A stretch of 64,000 bases of DNA from Brachypodium distachyon. Taxonomy: Eukaryota > Streptophyta > Magnoliopsida > Poales > Poaceae. Positions 33,280-50,949 of the stretch are shown here, piece by piece. Positions within the stretch are counted from its first letter, which is position 1. Each line of letters opens with the position of its first letter. Under the pieces are notes generated by a model. It ran no database searches. It worked only from the letters and a program-made list of their open reading frames with translations, and had not been told where the DNA came from. A program made the position numbers and the translations under genes. The stretch spans positions 11,222,001-11,286,000 of the forward strand of contig NC_016132.3 of assembly GCF_000005505.3 (NCBI RefSeq), in the 5' to 3' direction.

Positions 33280-36200
33280 CAGAGACAGAGCGATGTTGAA
33301 GATAGCTTCCAGGTTTATGTCTCTCGCGCATCAGCCTTCGTCTTCCTCGTCACCCCGTGTCGTGTCTTCCGCTGCATCATCTTCTGGAAGACTTGTGTTT
33401 GGCCCGGGGCTTCCCCTACCCAGCCTCCTGTCTAGCCGAGCTTGCATTTCATGGTGTGCCAAAGCTCCTGTCAAGAGGTTAGTTTTGTCCGGTTCAGTTT
33501 GCAAGCCTGCCCAGTAGCGAAGAAAGGCACATGCATAGCAGATGATCTCAGAAGGAGAGCGAATCAGCTTATGTTCAAAGCAAGCTCTGTTACGCAGTTT
33601 CTAGAGAGCCCAGCAAAGTGCTGCAACCCCCACTACTTGTAAGTTTCGGGAAATCGGCAAATGGTGAGAAATCCACCCAAAAAATTGTGAAAAACAGGCT
33701 GGTCGAGTAGTAGAACCAATAGCCATACTGAGGACACTCCAAGCATATTTAGCAGCACTACAACCAAAGAAAAGGTGGTGTATTGTTTCATGATTATCAC
33801 AGAATTTACATCTAGTATCACCTATCCAGTTACGTCTGGTCATATTGTCCTTTGTGGCAATAGCATTATGCCAAATGAGCCAAAGCCAAACCTTAATTTT
33901 CAAGTGTGCTTTCCGAAGATGTGCAAACGATCTGTCTCTCCTACCCCAAAATAGGTTGTCATACATAGATTTCACAAGTAAATTCCAGATTTGGTCCACT
34001 TCCATTTTGGTTTATCTTTCTCCTCAGTTAGAGCCACCCCCCATAGTTTGTCATGTAACCTATTTAGGTCCATTTGCAGGACAGGACCCAGCCAATGCCG
34101 AAAGTGAGGCGCCATCTATTGTCATAGAGCTCCCTAATAGTGCAACCCACCTCTTGATTGATATCAAACAGGTTTGGGAACAGCTAGCACAGAGGAGTGT
34201 GACCACACCACGCATCACCCTAGAAATCTGTAGATCTACCATCCGCAATCACAACACACCTACCCTGTAAGTAGATCTGTCTTAGGTGGAGCAAATCCCC
34301 CCAGTAAGCTGAGGTCCTAGGTCTGCGAGCAGCATGAAAAATCCCTTTTCCCCTTAAGTATTTGGCTCTAACAATGTCTTGCCACATCCCCTCTTCTTGT
34401 TCTAGTTTCCACCACCATTTCCCCATAAGAGCTATGTTATATCTAAGTAAGTCTTTCACACCCAGGCCTCCCTTCTTTTCGGGTGAGCAAACCAGATTCC
34501 ATTTAACTAAGTGGTATTTCTTCTTTTGGTGGCCTCCTTGCCACAGAAATCTCCTTCTAACTTTATCCATTTTTTCAATGGCCGTTTTAGGTAGAACATA
34601 CATGGACAAATGATAAGTAGGAGTGCTAGTCAGGCAAGCATTGAGAAGGGTCACTCTTCCCCCAATTGACAAAGCACTTCCTTTCCAGTCATCAAGCCTT
34701 TTGATAAGCTTTTCTTCCAGAATATCCCAGTCAGTAACTAGCAATCTATCAGGACTGACTGGCATGCCAAGATATTTCATGGGCCAGTTACCAATTTGGC
34801 AATTGAACAGGTCTGCATGGGTCTGAGCTTTCTGTGGATCAGTACTAACCAGTGTGATGTCACTTTTTAAGAAGTTAATTTTGAGACCAGACATGGAGTC
34901 AAAGAGGTAGAGAATAAGTTTCAAGTTTCTAGCCATTTCCAAGTTATCTTCCAGCAGAAGAATGGTGGCATCTACATATTGTAAGGTAGCAATACCTTTA
35001 TCTATCAGATGAGAGACTAGCCCCACAAAAGATTCACTTTGTTGTCCAGCTTTGACCATTTTGTAAAGACATTCAGCAGCTAAGTTAAACAAGAAGGGAG
35101 TCAGAGGATCCCCCTATCTAACACCTTTGAAACTACCAAAATTTCTCCCCATAACATCATTTACTTTGACACATAATATCCCTCCTCTAATAATAGAATT
35201 GAACCACTTAAGACAAAGAGGGCTGAAGTTCATCCTTTGGAGACAGTGAAAGAGAAATTGCCAGTAAACTTTATCATAAGCCTTCTCAAAGTCAAGTTTT
35301 AGGACAATCCCCTGCTGTTTTCTGAACTTTGTTTCCCTAAGGATCTCTTGTAAAGACATGACCCCATCCATGACGTTTCTTCCTTTTATAAAGGCATTCT
35401 GACCAGGTGATATCATCTTAGGCATCAAAGGGCCTAGCCTGAGAGTCATCCCTTTAGTAAACATTTTGAATAGCACTTTCAATAGACAGATAGGCCTATA
35501 TTTTTGAATCCTGTCAGCATCATCCCCTTTGGGTAGTAAAGTAATGACCCCATAGTTTACTCTATTCAAATTAAGTGTACCCTGATGAAAGTCAGTAAAA
35601 GCAGCAAGCAGATCTGTTTTAATGATCCCCCAGCACTGTTGATAGAATTCAATAGGAATTCCATCAGGGCCAGGGGCCTTATTAGGTTTCATACTGTCCA
35701 CAATATTTTTGACTTCTTCTGCAGAAAAAGCTTGATCTAACAAATCATTATCATGAGTAGTTAACTGTTCTTCTACTGTCCACATCTCATCTCTTAGTCT
35801 ACAACCAAAACCATCTGCAGGTCCAAAGAGTTGTTTGTAGAAATCAGTGACATGTTGCAAGAGATTCTCAGTCCCTTGTATAATCTCATCCTCATTCGTA
35901 AGTGAGAAAATCAAGTGCTTCCTTCTTTTTCCATTGGCAATTCTATAGAAAAAGGTACTGTTCTCATCCCGCTTAAGCAACCAATTAGTACTAGCTCTTT
36001 GATGCCAAAAATCTTCTTTCCTAGCATAAAGTTCCAGTAACTTGGTGTTGATAGAACTTCTCCTAGCCAACTGTGTAGAGGACAGTGGCTGAATCTGTTC
36101 CAAGCCCTCAAGATCCCGTAGTTCATCAGAGAGGTCCCTTTTTAACTTAATGTCCCCCCCCCACCCCCCCAAGATTTATACCCCAGCCCTTAAACACTTT

Positions 36201-37051
36201 GGAGATTTTCTTCAGTTTTTCCTGTATAATACCCAGGCTGTCTGTAGCTACCATAGGGGTCTGCCAAACCTGTTGAACCTTATTTAAAAAATCAGGGTGT
36301 TTGTCCCAACTGGTGTCAAACCTAAAGGTCTGCACCTTCTTTTCCTTTTTGTCCATAGTATCCCAAAGTAGGGGATTATGATCAGATAGCTTCCTAACTA
36401 ATTTCTGCACCACAGTCAGAGGAAAAAGATTTTCCCAGGGGCTACTAATAAGAATCCTATCAAGTTTTTCTAAAGTAGGATCCTCCTGACCATTAGACCA
36501 GGTAAATTTCCCCCCACCAATATCCAAATCTCTGGGCCATGAGTATTAATGACAGCATTAAACATGTCAATCCACTTAGAGTTCTTAAGATTTTTGTTTT
36601 TCTCAGTAGAGAATCTCATGATATTAAAATCACCACCAATCATAAGAGGAAGGGACTGATTAGAACAGACAACAGCTAACTCTTGCAGAAAGTCCTCCTT
36701 TCCATCATCCTGGGCAGGGCCATACACACAAACTAAGTGAAATTCTAGCAAGCTTTTCTTATCTCTCACTTTAATTCTTAGAAAGAAATCACCTTGAGAA
36801 AAGTTCAACAACTCAAATTTTGAAGTTCTAATTCCTCCCAATATATCACCAGATTTTCCCTTGGAAGGTATCCAATTCCAGGAGAATTGATGCAGAGGAT
36901 CAATTCTCCTGAAAAAGGCATCAAAGTAGGTAGATTTCATAGTTTCCTGAAGGCCCACAAAGTCTAAATCATGATCCTGCATAAGTTCTCTTACATAAGC
37001 ATTCAAACCTTTCTTCCCCACACCTTTGTAGTTCCAGAACAGACCTAACAT
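33280..37051 (-). pseudogene. LINE ORF2 (endonuclease-reverse transcriptase), inactivated
   Basis: It starts at 37051 with MLGLFWNYKGVGKKG. The apurinic-type endonuclease motifs LDFVGLQET, VYGP and GGDFN are followed, in another frame, by WSNGQ, LDR and SDHNP. The reverse transcriptase carries RPICL, QNAFIKGR and KLDFEKAYD. The carboxyl end has the zf-RVT segment WLIWHNAIATKDN and a CX2C..HHLFFGC-type cluster near 33750-33900. Damage: a frameshift near 36500, a frameshift in the C/G run at 36155-36171, an in-frame TAG at the GVRQGDP motif (about 35108-35110), the YADD active site changed to YVDA (near 34975), and a further frameshift between 34220 and 34005. It cannot make an active enzyme. 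Confidence 0.88.
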
Positions 37052-37263
37052 GAATATTTAGGATTTTTCTTCCTGGTCCTAGTAACAGGCAATTGTCCAC
37101 ACAAAGGGTGGAGAGGACCCAAGGTACTATCAGAGGATAGATCTTTAGGTTTCCTGTGGACTAAGACTTTTTCTTTTTATCAGACCTGATTTTCTTTTTA
37201 GTTTATTTAGAGATAACAGGGGTAAAGTCTTTCTCATCCTCTTCAAAACACATGTTCCCTTTC

Positions 37264-40200
37264 CTAGTCAAGTAACAAAATAGTACCATCCCCAATCACA
37301 TCTCCCTCAAGTAGGTCCTCACTATCTTTTTGAGCAAGACCATGTCTTGCAATTTCTAAATCTTTCAGAATATTGATTTGTTCTAAAGGAAGTGAGTTAG
37401 GATCTATACCAAATTCAAGAGCTCTACTTAAAACATCATCATCATCTAAGACAACAAAGGACTTGCAGAAATTAAGATTGGTATCTGCCATGGTCTTCTG
37501 TGGAGCAGCATAAGAGACTTGTGAAGATAAGTTCTGCAGCCTGGAACTTTGTCTGATCACATGAGGAGGAAGGACAGTCTCCACTTGATCAATAAAGTTG
37601 CCTTCAGGTACCTCTTGGGAAAGGGGCAGCTCAGGTTGTGACTCCACTTCAGACACAAGATCAGATGTAGTCATCTGGCACTCAGGTTGAGCATTCAGCC
37701 TAATATGCACTTCTTCCATAGAAACCTCTTCTCCCTCTTCAAAAGATACATGACTCAGCTGAGAATCACTCATGGCAAGAGAATCAGCACTATCAGCAGG
37801 CAGTTGCACAACAGGCTGTTGAAAAAATTGCTTGTATTCCTGAGTCCACATAGATATCTTATCACTAGAAGTCTGTATCAGTTGGTACAGGAAGTCCTGG
37901 AAAGATAACCCTTCAAAAGGATCCTCAATTGGAGCAACATCTCCCATAAGCTTCAGCATGAAAGGACTGCCAACAGCAGCAAAGGACTGAGCAACCTTTT
38001 GATGCACATCAGATAAGACACCAAAATTCCGTGACAGATTTAAATCAGCTAGAATTATCTGGTTGAGAACTTGATGTGAGTCAGAGTGTCCTGGGTTGTG
38101 ACTAGAAGATTGACCAGGATCTCCATAACTGGAAAACTGACTAAAGCCACCATATCCCAACATGTTCACCTGGTTAAGAAGATAGTCTTCATCCTCCTCC
38201 TCTTCTGCTACATGAGCCAGATGAGTAGAGCAAGATGGTGCAGGATCTTTCCCTTTCCTCTTATAATAAAAAAGAACCAGATCAGTACAAGTAGATCCAA
38301 CAGTGACATAGGAACTCATTTGATGCCCACTTCCAGCTCCACCAGCCACACATGTGTCAGCAAGAGTCCCAACATTCACAGGTTGGGGATGTCCCTCAAC
38401 TCCTTGTCTTTTGTTGGACATATCTTGTTCACCATCACCAGCATCAGCAATAAGGACACCATTTCTCTGAGCTCTAATTTGAGCAGGATCAATCACCTCC
38501 CTAACATATTCAAACTCATATAGACCATAAGCTATAACCTGACGCATGCATAACTCAGGAAAGTAACTCAGATGAAGCAAGAGTTTCTCAGTAGGAAATC
38601 GGACCAGAAATTCAGTAGAAGAAATTGGTTTAGCAAAGAACCGCGAAGATGAATCAGGTCCAACCCATTCCTTAAACTCAATCTCAATCTGTTTCCCAGT
38701 AGCAACACACTTGATCACTGTAACCATGCCAAAGTGTAGATCCTCTCTAGTCTCAACAGCAGTCTCATCAACATGAATGGAGAAAAAACCCTGACCAAAA
38801 GCCTCACATCCCAGGAACGGCGCAACATATTCCCAAGGTTTTTTGTTAGGACAAGTAGGCACAGAGTGCCCAATACCATCACAACCACCACACCGCAGAG
38901 GGGCAGGCGTTCCACCCAGAATCTCTGAAGCGACCGCCCCCATACACGGGTTCGGTCGTGCTAGTCCCTGGATCGACTCACTAGCACACACAGTTTGAAG
39001 ATGTAATATCATAGAACAAAGGTCTCAATATTACAACGTATCATCCAGAATTTAAAAGTACTTACAACTCACATAACCCCACGGGTTAGATGGAAATAAA
39101 ACAACTGTTTAGCAACGGCAAGCGAAAGATACAAGGGCACATCAACACCACGGTGAGAGCGTGTTGGAATATAGGCCCGTAACCCAAACAAGCAGAATGT
39201 AAATGTTACTCGTCGTCGGATTTTCCTGCATCATTAAACGATGCAGCCACTAGGGTCAATACATTGAATGTATTGGCAAGATTCACCGGGAATTATATCA
39301 GAACCTACCAAGTATATGCATAATGTGGCAAGGTGGAGTTCAAGGCTATTTGCATAAAAACTTAGTTATTTAATCCTATTTTTTAAACAAATAGATTTTA
39401 TCACTATTGGACATGGGATAGACACACCCATGCTCCTATTAAACTAAGGACATTGAGTAGACACATCAATGCTCCTAAACCCAAGTTCAAACCATTCATT
39501 TTATTAAGAAATTAGAATGAGTGAGACTTTCCTTACAGCTCCACATCTAGTTGCTCAAATTGTCCATTGCCGGGGACACGGCTAAGTACTTAGTTTTAAC
39601 GCTCTCGAGAGTTTGTACACATTCCCCACAAGAAACCGATGGGTTAATCCCTTGTTGTCCTCAGGGTAGAGTAGCAACGGCATCGATTACGAGATTTTCA
39701 GAGGGTATTCCCTAAACCACGAGAGAATCACGCTCCCCCTACACAGCTACCTCGGTACAATTACTCGGGTCTAGGTTCATACAACTTACTCTTGTCTCGC
39801 CAGAGCCCATATAGCATTGTGGTTGTACTGGAAGCTGCTAAATAGGAAACTAGTCTAGTCTCGGTTACCCCAGGTGGCATTCCACATTTGCAACGTAGGC
39901 GCTCCCCGAATCCACGGAAGAGACGTCCATGGACTATCCATTCCCGAAACCACGGGAACTCGACTCAGAGGGACCCATAGAAATGGACCTGACGCCGCTA
40001 ATCCTCAAAATCCTCAAAGCAGCCCACCCATGACGGTTCATTGAATTAATTGTTTTGCCTTACTCTAATAAAACATTTCATATCGCCAAAGGCATAACAA
40101 TATCATAATGTAGTTATTTCTCCCGCGATACTACCATAGCTCAGCATTCAACTACAATCGATGGCAATTTTTGTAGCAAGGTAATGGCAAGGGTAAACTA

Positions 40201-42750
40201 TACTACCTGAGATTTATAGCTAGCATAGAGGTACGAGTAATATTCCTAGTGCATCTAATAAAACAACTAGTGCATAGTAAAATATTTAGGGAAATGATCA
40301 AAGTGAACTTGCCTTGTCCCGAGTTGTCGTGGCTATCACACTCTTCGCAACAACAGGGATTACACTCCACACAATCTAAATAAAAGAAAACATACACACA
40401 ATAAACACAACATTCAATACAAAAACATGCTATGATGCATATGTCATGATGATGCACACTTAGTTTACTTCTAAATATAACAAGTTTAGTTTCTGTTTTG
40501 AAAGGCTTCTCAAAAGATTTGGACAGATTATACAATAAACAAAAGATAATTATTATGCATGAAACAAGGATGGGCTTTAATTAAAAGATTATATGGTTTT
40601 TGCAAACATAGAGCAATATTTAAACTCCTAGGGTCATGTCATTCATAAAATAATTTTCTGTTCTGGTCCTAATGGACAAAAACAAGCTTAAATCATTTTA
40701 CAGCAAGCTAACATGCTCAAAACCATTTTGAAATAATTCATTTGAAATTTAAACCATATTCAACCATTCTGTAATTTTCTTCTGGAAAAGTTGTTCGAAA
40801 TTGAAATTCAACTGTGCCAAAATATTCTACAAGTTGTGAGGATTCCAGAAAGGTGCGGATCATAATTTTTGGACAAGCGGTTTAAAAGTTATGATGCTTT
40901 GAATAACTGGGGACTTTTCTGCAAAAGTGCTATTTTAATTTCGGCCGAAAATTAACTTAACATGCTTCGCCACGTGGCAGTGCAGGATTGGTCCGGTTCG
41001 GTTCGAGCTAGGGTTTTACCAAGGCGGCGCGGGGGGCCAGAGCTGAGGGAGACGGGCGGCGGCGCGGTCGGGCGGACGGCGGACGGCGGTGCGGCTTGGT
41101 GGATAGGACGGCTCGGGGGAGAACGGTGCGGACGAAGGCGGTCGGCTCACGGGTGGAGCGGCGCGAGCGACGGCGGCGGCGCAGTTGGGGCGCGGGACGG
41201 ACGGGCGGCTCGGAGACGGCCACGGGCGGCGACGGCTCGACGCTGCGATGCTCCAAAATAAAAAGCGTCTGCGTCAAAATGTGCGCACGAGAGAGGAGAG
41301 AAGGAGAAATGCGGCCGACGGGTGAAGAACTCACCGGGGCGGCGGCGAATCGCGAAGAACGGCGGCGACGTAACGTACTCCGGCGAGCAATTAATCTCTA
41401 ACCGAAGCGAAATGGGGTGTGAGGCTTGGGGGAAAGATAGAGGAGGCCGAGAGCTTCAAAGTGACGTGCGGGGTTTTGGATATGGTGGCTCGTGCGCGAC
41501 GGAATCGCGAGAGGAGTCGTGGGGTGGTTTTCGGGCGTGCGTGCCGTGGAAACCGGATGGCAGTCGGAGGAAGAAGGGCGCGTGGGGTCCATCTGGCATT
41601 GACCGCGGGCGGCTCGGGCGCGGGCGGCGCCGGTCGGTTCGTCCCGGTTCGGCCGGTCCGGTCCGGTCCGGTTTGGCTCGGTTTTTCTTTTCTTCTTCTC
41701 TATTTTCTGTTTTTGAAGCTCAAAATGGATTCAAAGCTCCAAATCACTCCAAATAAATTGCAACAAAATTTGTAAAATCATATTTTCATATGATCTAATT
41801 TTTGGAACAAGAATTTCCTCAAAATAAAATATTTAAAAATACATTTGCCAATAAAATGGCTTTTAGGGCCTTTTAGGCTATCAAAATAAATTATTTTTCA
41901 AAGTAATTTCAAAAGTGAATTTATGGGATAGCTATATATATGCATTAAATCCCTTTTTATACCAATACCTTCATGGGTTAAAATACAAAATGCTCAAAAG
42001 CAAGATCGAAGCCCAAATTCAAATCAAGGCACTATTTGCAAAAGATTTTCTGGATAAATTTTAGGGTTTTCAAATGTGATCAAATGCAAAGGTGACATGA
42101 TTCTTATTATATGCAATGCATATGAAGGGTTTTGAAAATTGGGACGTTACAATCTCCAAATCAGTATCCCCCCTCGGAACAGAAGGATGTAGCGGAACCT
42201 GATTAGTCAAAACATACCTCGAGCGTGAGACCGCAGCAGTGGCCGAAGAAGTGCTAGCCACAGCTGCACCCACGATGGGAGCAGAGGGCGAAGAAGGAGT
42301 AGCAGAGATCACCCCTCTCTCCCGCTGCATCTCCCGACGATGACTCCAGCGGTCGTGATCCGCGCCCGAGATGGGGACACGTTCACCTGCCGCCGCCAAG
42401 CCTTGCGCCCGAAGTTCCTCCTCCAAGTGCAAATCCTCCCTCTGACGTTCCTCCAGCCGACGAATCTCCTCCGCACGATGAGGATCCGCCTCCTTGATGC
42501 GCTCCAGTTGGAGCCGCTTCTCCTTCGTGCGTTTCAGATCTGCAAGGCGCCGCTCCTCCAGACTGCGGGCCGCACGAGCACGATCCTCCTCCCGAAGACG
42601 CTCCTCCTGCGCCACCAGAGCCGCATTGTTGCGCCAATCGTCGGAACCACCGCGTCCACGACCTCCCAGCCCCCCGCTGCGAGGTGGTGGTCGAAGATTC
42701 CGCGTAGGGGAACGTCGATCACCACACACCCGAGGTCGTTGCCGCTCCAT
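37264..42750 (-). pseudogene. LINE ORF1 split by an LTR-like insertion
   Basis: The amino-terminal part lies at 42750-42157. It begins MERQRPRVCGDR and continues as a long Arg/Glu-rich stretch (REEDRARAARSLEERRLADL) likely to form a coiled coil. The remainder lies at 38920-37264. It carries the CCHC zinc knuckle CGGCDGIGHSVPTCP immediately after the break, then an acidic Ser-rich tail. Both parts are in the same frame once the insert and one target duplication are removed, so the insertion hit an open ORF1. ORF1 proteins of plant LINEs bind the element RNA. Confidence 0.75.
38926..42151. mobile_element. LTR-like insertion (probable solo LTR), 3226 bp
   Basis: The element starts TGAAGCGACCG, ends GGGACGTTACA (TG...CA ends) and is flanked by ATCTC at 38921-38925 and 42152-42156. 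It contains no gag or pol. Neither end recurs inside it, so it does not look like a two-LTR element. A solo LTR left by recombination is the simplest reading. The interior includes a very GC-rich block at about 40960-41660. Orientation is not certain, because TG...CA reads the same on both strands. Confidence 0.8.
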
Positions 42751-43007
42751 GGTCGGACCAGCCGCAACCTACGCGATAGATCTGGAATCGCCTGGGATCC
42801 CGGATTGTGGAGAACTAGAAGAAGAATAAGGATCAAACTCACGGGTGGCAAAAGTACTTTGTAGAAATACCACTCCACACGGTCTAGGGTTTGTCGCCGC
42901 CACCGCTTCACACGAGTGACGAATGGGAAGCACCTTGCACTAAAGGCCGAGAATATTCTCAATCAATCCCACAGGGTTGGTAGCCGCGGCTTGACCCCAG
43001 CCATTGA

Positions 43008-43697
43008 CTAGGCCAGACCAAGGCCCCATTGTCCCGGGTGGAACACCATGTGCGGACCACCAACATGAACAGTGGCACAAGTGCGAACCAGAAGCCCAGT
43101 ACTGTGCCGCGGCTCGGCATGCAGCTCCTCGCGAACCACAGAATGTGATCGCCAGGGTGAACACGGCGCAATCCGCTCCTCCACGGCATCCCACTCCTGT
43201 ACCACAGAACACGGCTTCACCAAGGGCAACCGCCTCCGTGGATCAGATGCAATATCAACTCGCGTCGAACGAGTGAGACATTCAGAACCAGATTCATCGA
43301 GATACACCGTAGAGCAGGGCCGCAAAGAAGGAACAGAACGAGACCGCGTCGCAACATCGGGCGGCACAACCTTGGCAATCGAAGCATGGAAGGACACCGT
43401 GGCGTCAATCTGTCGACCAACCACCACCGCGTGACATGGACATGAGATGAGACAGAATTCCGCAATCGGGCCTAGGTGACAGAGCGGGCGATCATCAATC
43501 GGAGAACCATCCACATCGAGAAGGAAGAGACGATCCTGCGGAGAAGGAAGCAGGATGAATCCCTCGTAGATCGGACGAGCATCATCTTGTAAGGAGATAG
43601 CGTATCTAGCCTCCCAGCAGAGCGGAAAGGGAACGAGAGCTTCAGAATGGTTCATGATTCCTCCGGAGCCCATTGTTGTAGCTTTGCATGCGCGCAT
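43008..43697 (-). pseudogene. Open frame in the LINE 5' region
   Basis: A 229-codon minus-strand frame starting MRACKATTMGSGG lies upstream of ORF1, within the LINE boundaries. It has PLCWEARYAISLQ near its start and Cys/His-containing stretches but no domain I recognise. A stop and a frame change separate it from MERQRPR at 42750. It may be the original beginning of ORF1, an extra upstream ORF, or a 5' untranslated region. Confidence 0.4.
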
Positions 43698-43841
43698 CGT
43701 CAGATCCGGTAGAATTCATAGCTTGCTTGCTCTTGTGGTTGCAACCTTCAATTCATATTTTGTGGTATCTGCTCTTGGGCGGCGGCCTCCACCCACACCA
43801 TTAATGTAAGAAAAAAGTGAAGGCGCCGATTCTAGCAAACG

Positions 43842-44985
43842 TGGTATCACATGAATAAAGCTTAGTTGGCATTGTTGAACCGTGGTTCGCTGAACTTATC
43901 TTATAATCTTTTATGTAAAAATATACACGAAAGTAAAAAAAAATTGTTCAGTAAACACGAATATAACGAAAACGAACAATCCACCGTCTAAGTATGCGTT
44001 AGCAAATGGACGGGACTTGCCTGTTCCCGTAGCTCCTGTCCGTACCTGTAATCGGTTACGTGGCGAGTTGCGACCATCCTTTACCTCCCTCTCTGTTTTT
44101 TAATTGCAAAAACTCGAACCGAAATCGCCAAGACGTGCAATCTCATCCCCTTTCCCTATCGGAACTCCGACGAGGAGCGATGGAGTCATATAGCTTCCCC
44201 CCGTGGCCGTGTCCTCCGGTTCCGGTCGAGCCCTCGTTCCTCCCGACGCCGGTCCTCCTTCCGTCGCCGTCCTCTTTCATCCTCCGCGGACCGCGGTCCC
44301 TGTCGTCCTGCCACCGACGAGTTGCCGAGGCGCGGTGCGGCGCGGCTGTGAAGGCAGCAGACGCAATGGGGCTGGCGCCGGCGGCCAGACTGTATCCTTG
44401 GCTCGGGGGGTCGGGGTCCTCGTGCGGCGCCTCTCCTTCCGCCTGCAAGGAATTCTCTCGCGCCGGCCTGCAGCTAGCTGACTCGGCTCTCCACCTTCAG
44501 AGAACACAGGTAGAGTAGATTTTTCCTCAGTCCTTGCTCTGATTTGATGGGAACTGCAGCTCGCTTAGTCGCTTGTGATTTGGAGAAATTGCTTTCTGCT
44601 ACTGCCTATTCCTTGGTTGTGTATTTGATGGGACACACGGGCAGAATCTTCCTCCATTCATGTTTGCCTTTAGCAGTGCTGAATAATCCCCGCCTACCGT
44701 AGGAAACTTCCCTCGTCGTCGTCTAGACACTGTTGTTATTCTTTCGACGCGGCATGATTTCGGTTGAAAATTCCGGCTTGACGGCTAGCCAATTACATGG
44801 GCCCCAGGGCATTTCCATGTGATGTTGATAGGAGTGAGTCAACGGTCGTTAACGTTGACAGAGTGCATCATCCATAGGGACCCGCGACTGCGTGACATTT
44901 TTTATTTCGAAAAGGAGGGATCCGGACTCTGCATCAATCAATGCACTGCATGACATAAGTAACCCGCTGTGCGTCGCATTGTTTT
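43842..44985. other. Region upstream of the CRK gene
   Basis: AT-rich to about 44050, then a GC-rich open block (see the candidate exon at 44180-44509), then the CRK promoter region. No other feature is seen. Confidence 0.4.
44180..44509 (+). pseudogene. Orphan first exon candidate
   Basis: An ATG at 44180 opens 110 codons beginning MESYSFPPWPCPP. They are rich in Pro, Ser, Arg and Ala like a plastid targeting segment, and are followed by LQLADSALHLQRTQ. The frame runs into CAG followed by GTAGAG, a plausible donor. No continuation exon was found before the CRK gene. It may be the stranded 5' end of a gene lost or broken by the neighbouring insertions, or a spurious GC-rich frame. Confidence 0.35.
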
Positions 44986-50305
<5,320 letters not shown>

Positions 50306-50949
50306 TTGTGTTAGCGGAATACCATACGATTCAACAAAAACATCCTAGAGACTTTCACAATGATGATCCGAGTGTAACTTGCTCCATTAGAGTCCTTGCG
50401 ATATTAACGTCATCGTCGTGCGTACGTTTTTTTTCTCTCTACCTCTTCCCTTCACAAGTTCCTCTGATGGATAAAGAACAGCCAGTCGGTGTGTGTGATC
50501 CTTCTGATCGATGTGTGTGGAGAATGGACAACCAGTGCTCCTTTTATACGCTACCTACAGGTGCATCCCTTGGGCCGGCAGACGCGACGTTCCAGCGAAC
50601 AGGCGCGTCACTCCACTGCCGTCCAGTTTCTTCGGTCGCATGCCAATTACTCACGCGCTAAATTAATGTGTTTGCCAATCACGCACGGGTGCATGCAAAC
50701 GATGCGTCGTTTCAGGAGAAGGCGTCTAGTACTAGCAGTAATCGACCCCATGCATGCGCATCTGTTCAATGCTTTTAGCAAACCAGCAAGTGCTACTTCC
50801 TTCACGCACATATAGCATATATTTAATTGAAGATTAATAGATGGAGAAAAGAGGGAATTAAAACCCATAATTCTAATAAGTTATATTAGCATCCATCACA
50901 CTAATCTTTTCTTATTAGAATCAGTCTATAATTTACATTGGCCACGTAA
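50306..50949. other. Downstream flank of the CRK gene
   Basis: Presumed 3' untranslated region and terminator of the CRK gene, then AT-rich DNA. No further gene is seen. Confidence 0.4.

Larger units (their letters stand above)
33061..43827 (-). mobile_element. LINE retrotransposon with 14-bp target duplication, interrupted
   Basis: The same 14-mer, GATTCTAGCAAACG, occurs at 33047-33060 and 43828-43841. Just inside the left copy is a run of nine T, which is the poly(A) tail of a minus-strand LINE. The order on the minus strand is a 5' region, an ORF1 with a zinc knuckle, an ORF2 with endonuclease and reverse transcriptase, and a 3' tail. Removing the LTR-like insert (38926-42151) and one 5-bp duplication leaves about 7.5 kb. 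This is a full-length but inactive copy. Confidence 0.9.

Noticed and set aside
40962..41775. GC-rich open frames within the LTR-like insertion
   Set aside because: Repetitive Arg/Gly composition in several frames; no domain, and the block lies inside a non-coding LTR-like segment.
38926..42151. Complete non-autonomous retrotransposon with two LTRs
   Set aside because: The terminal sequences do not recur inside, so there is no second LTR; a solo LTR is simpler.
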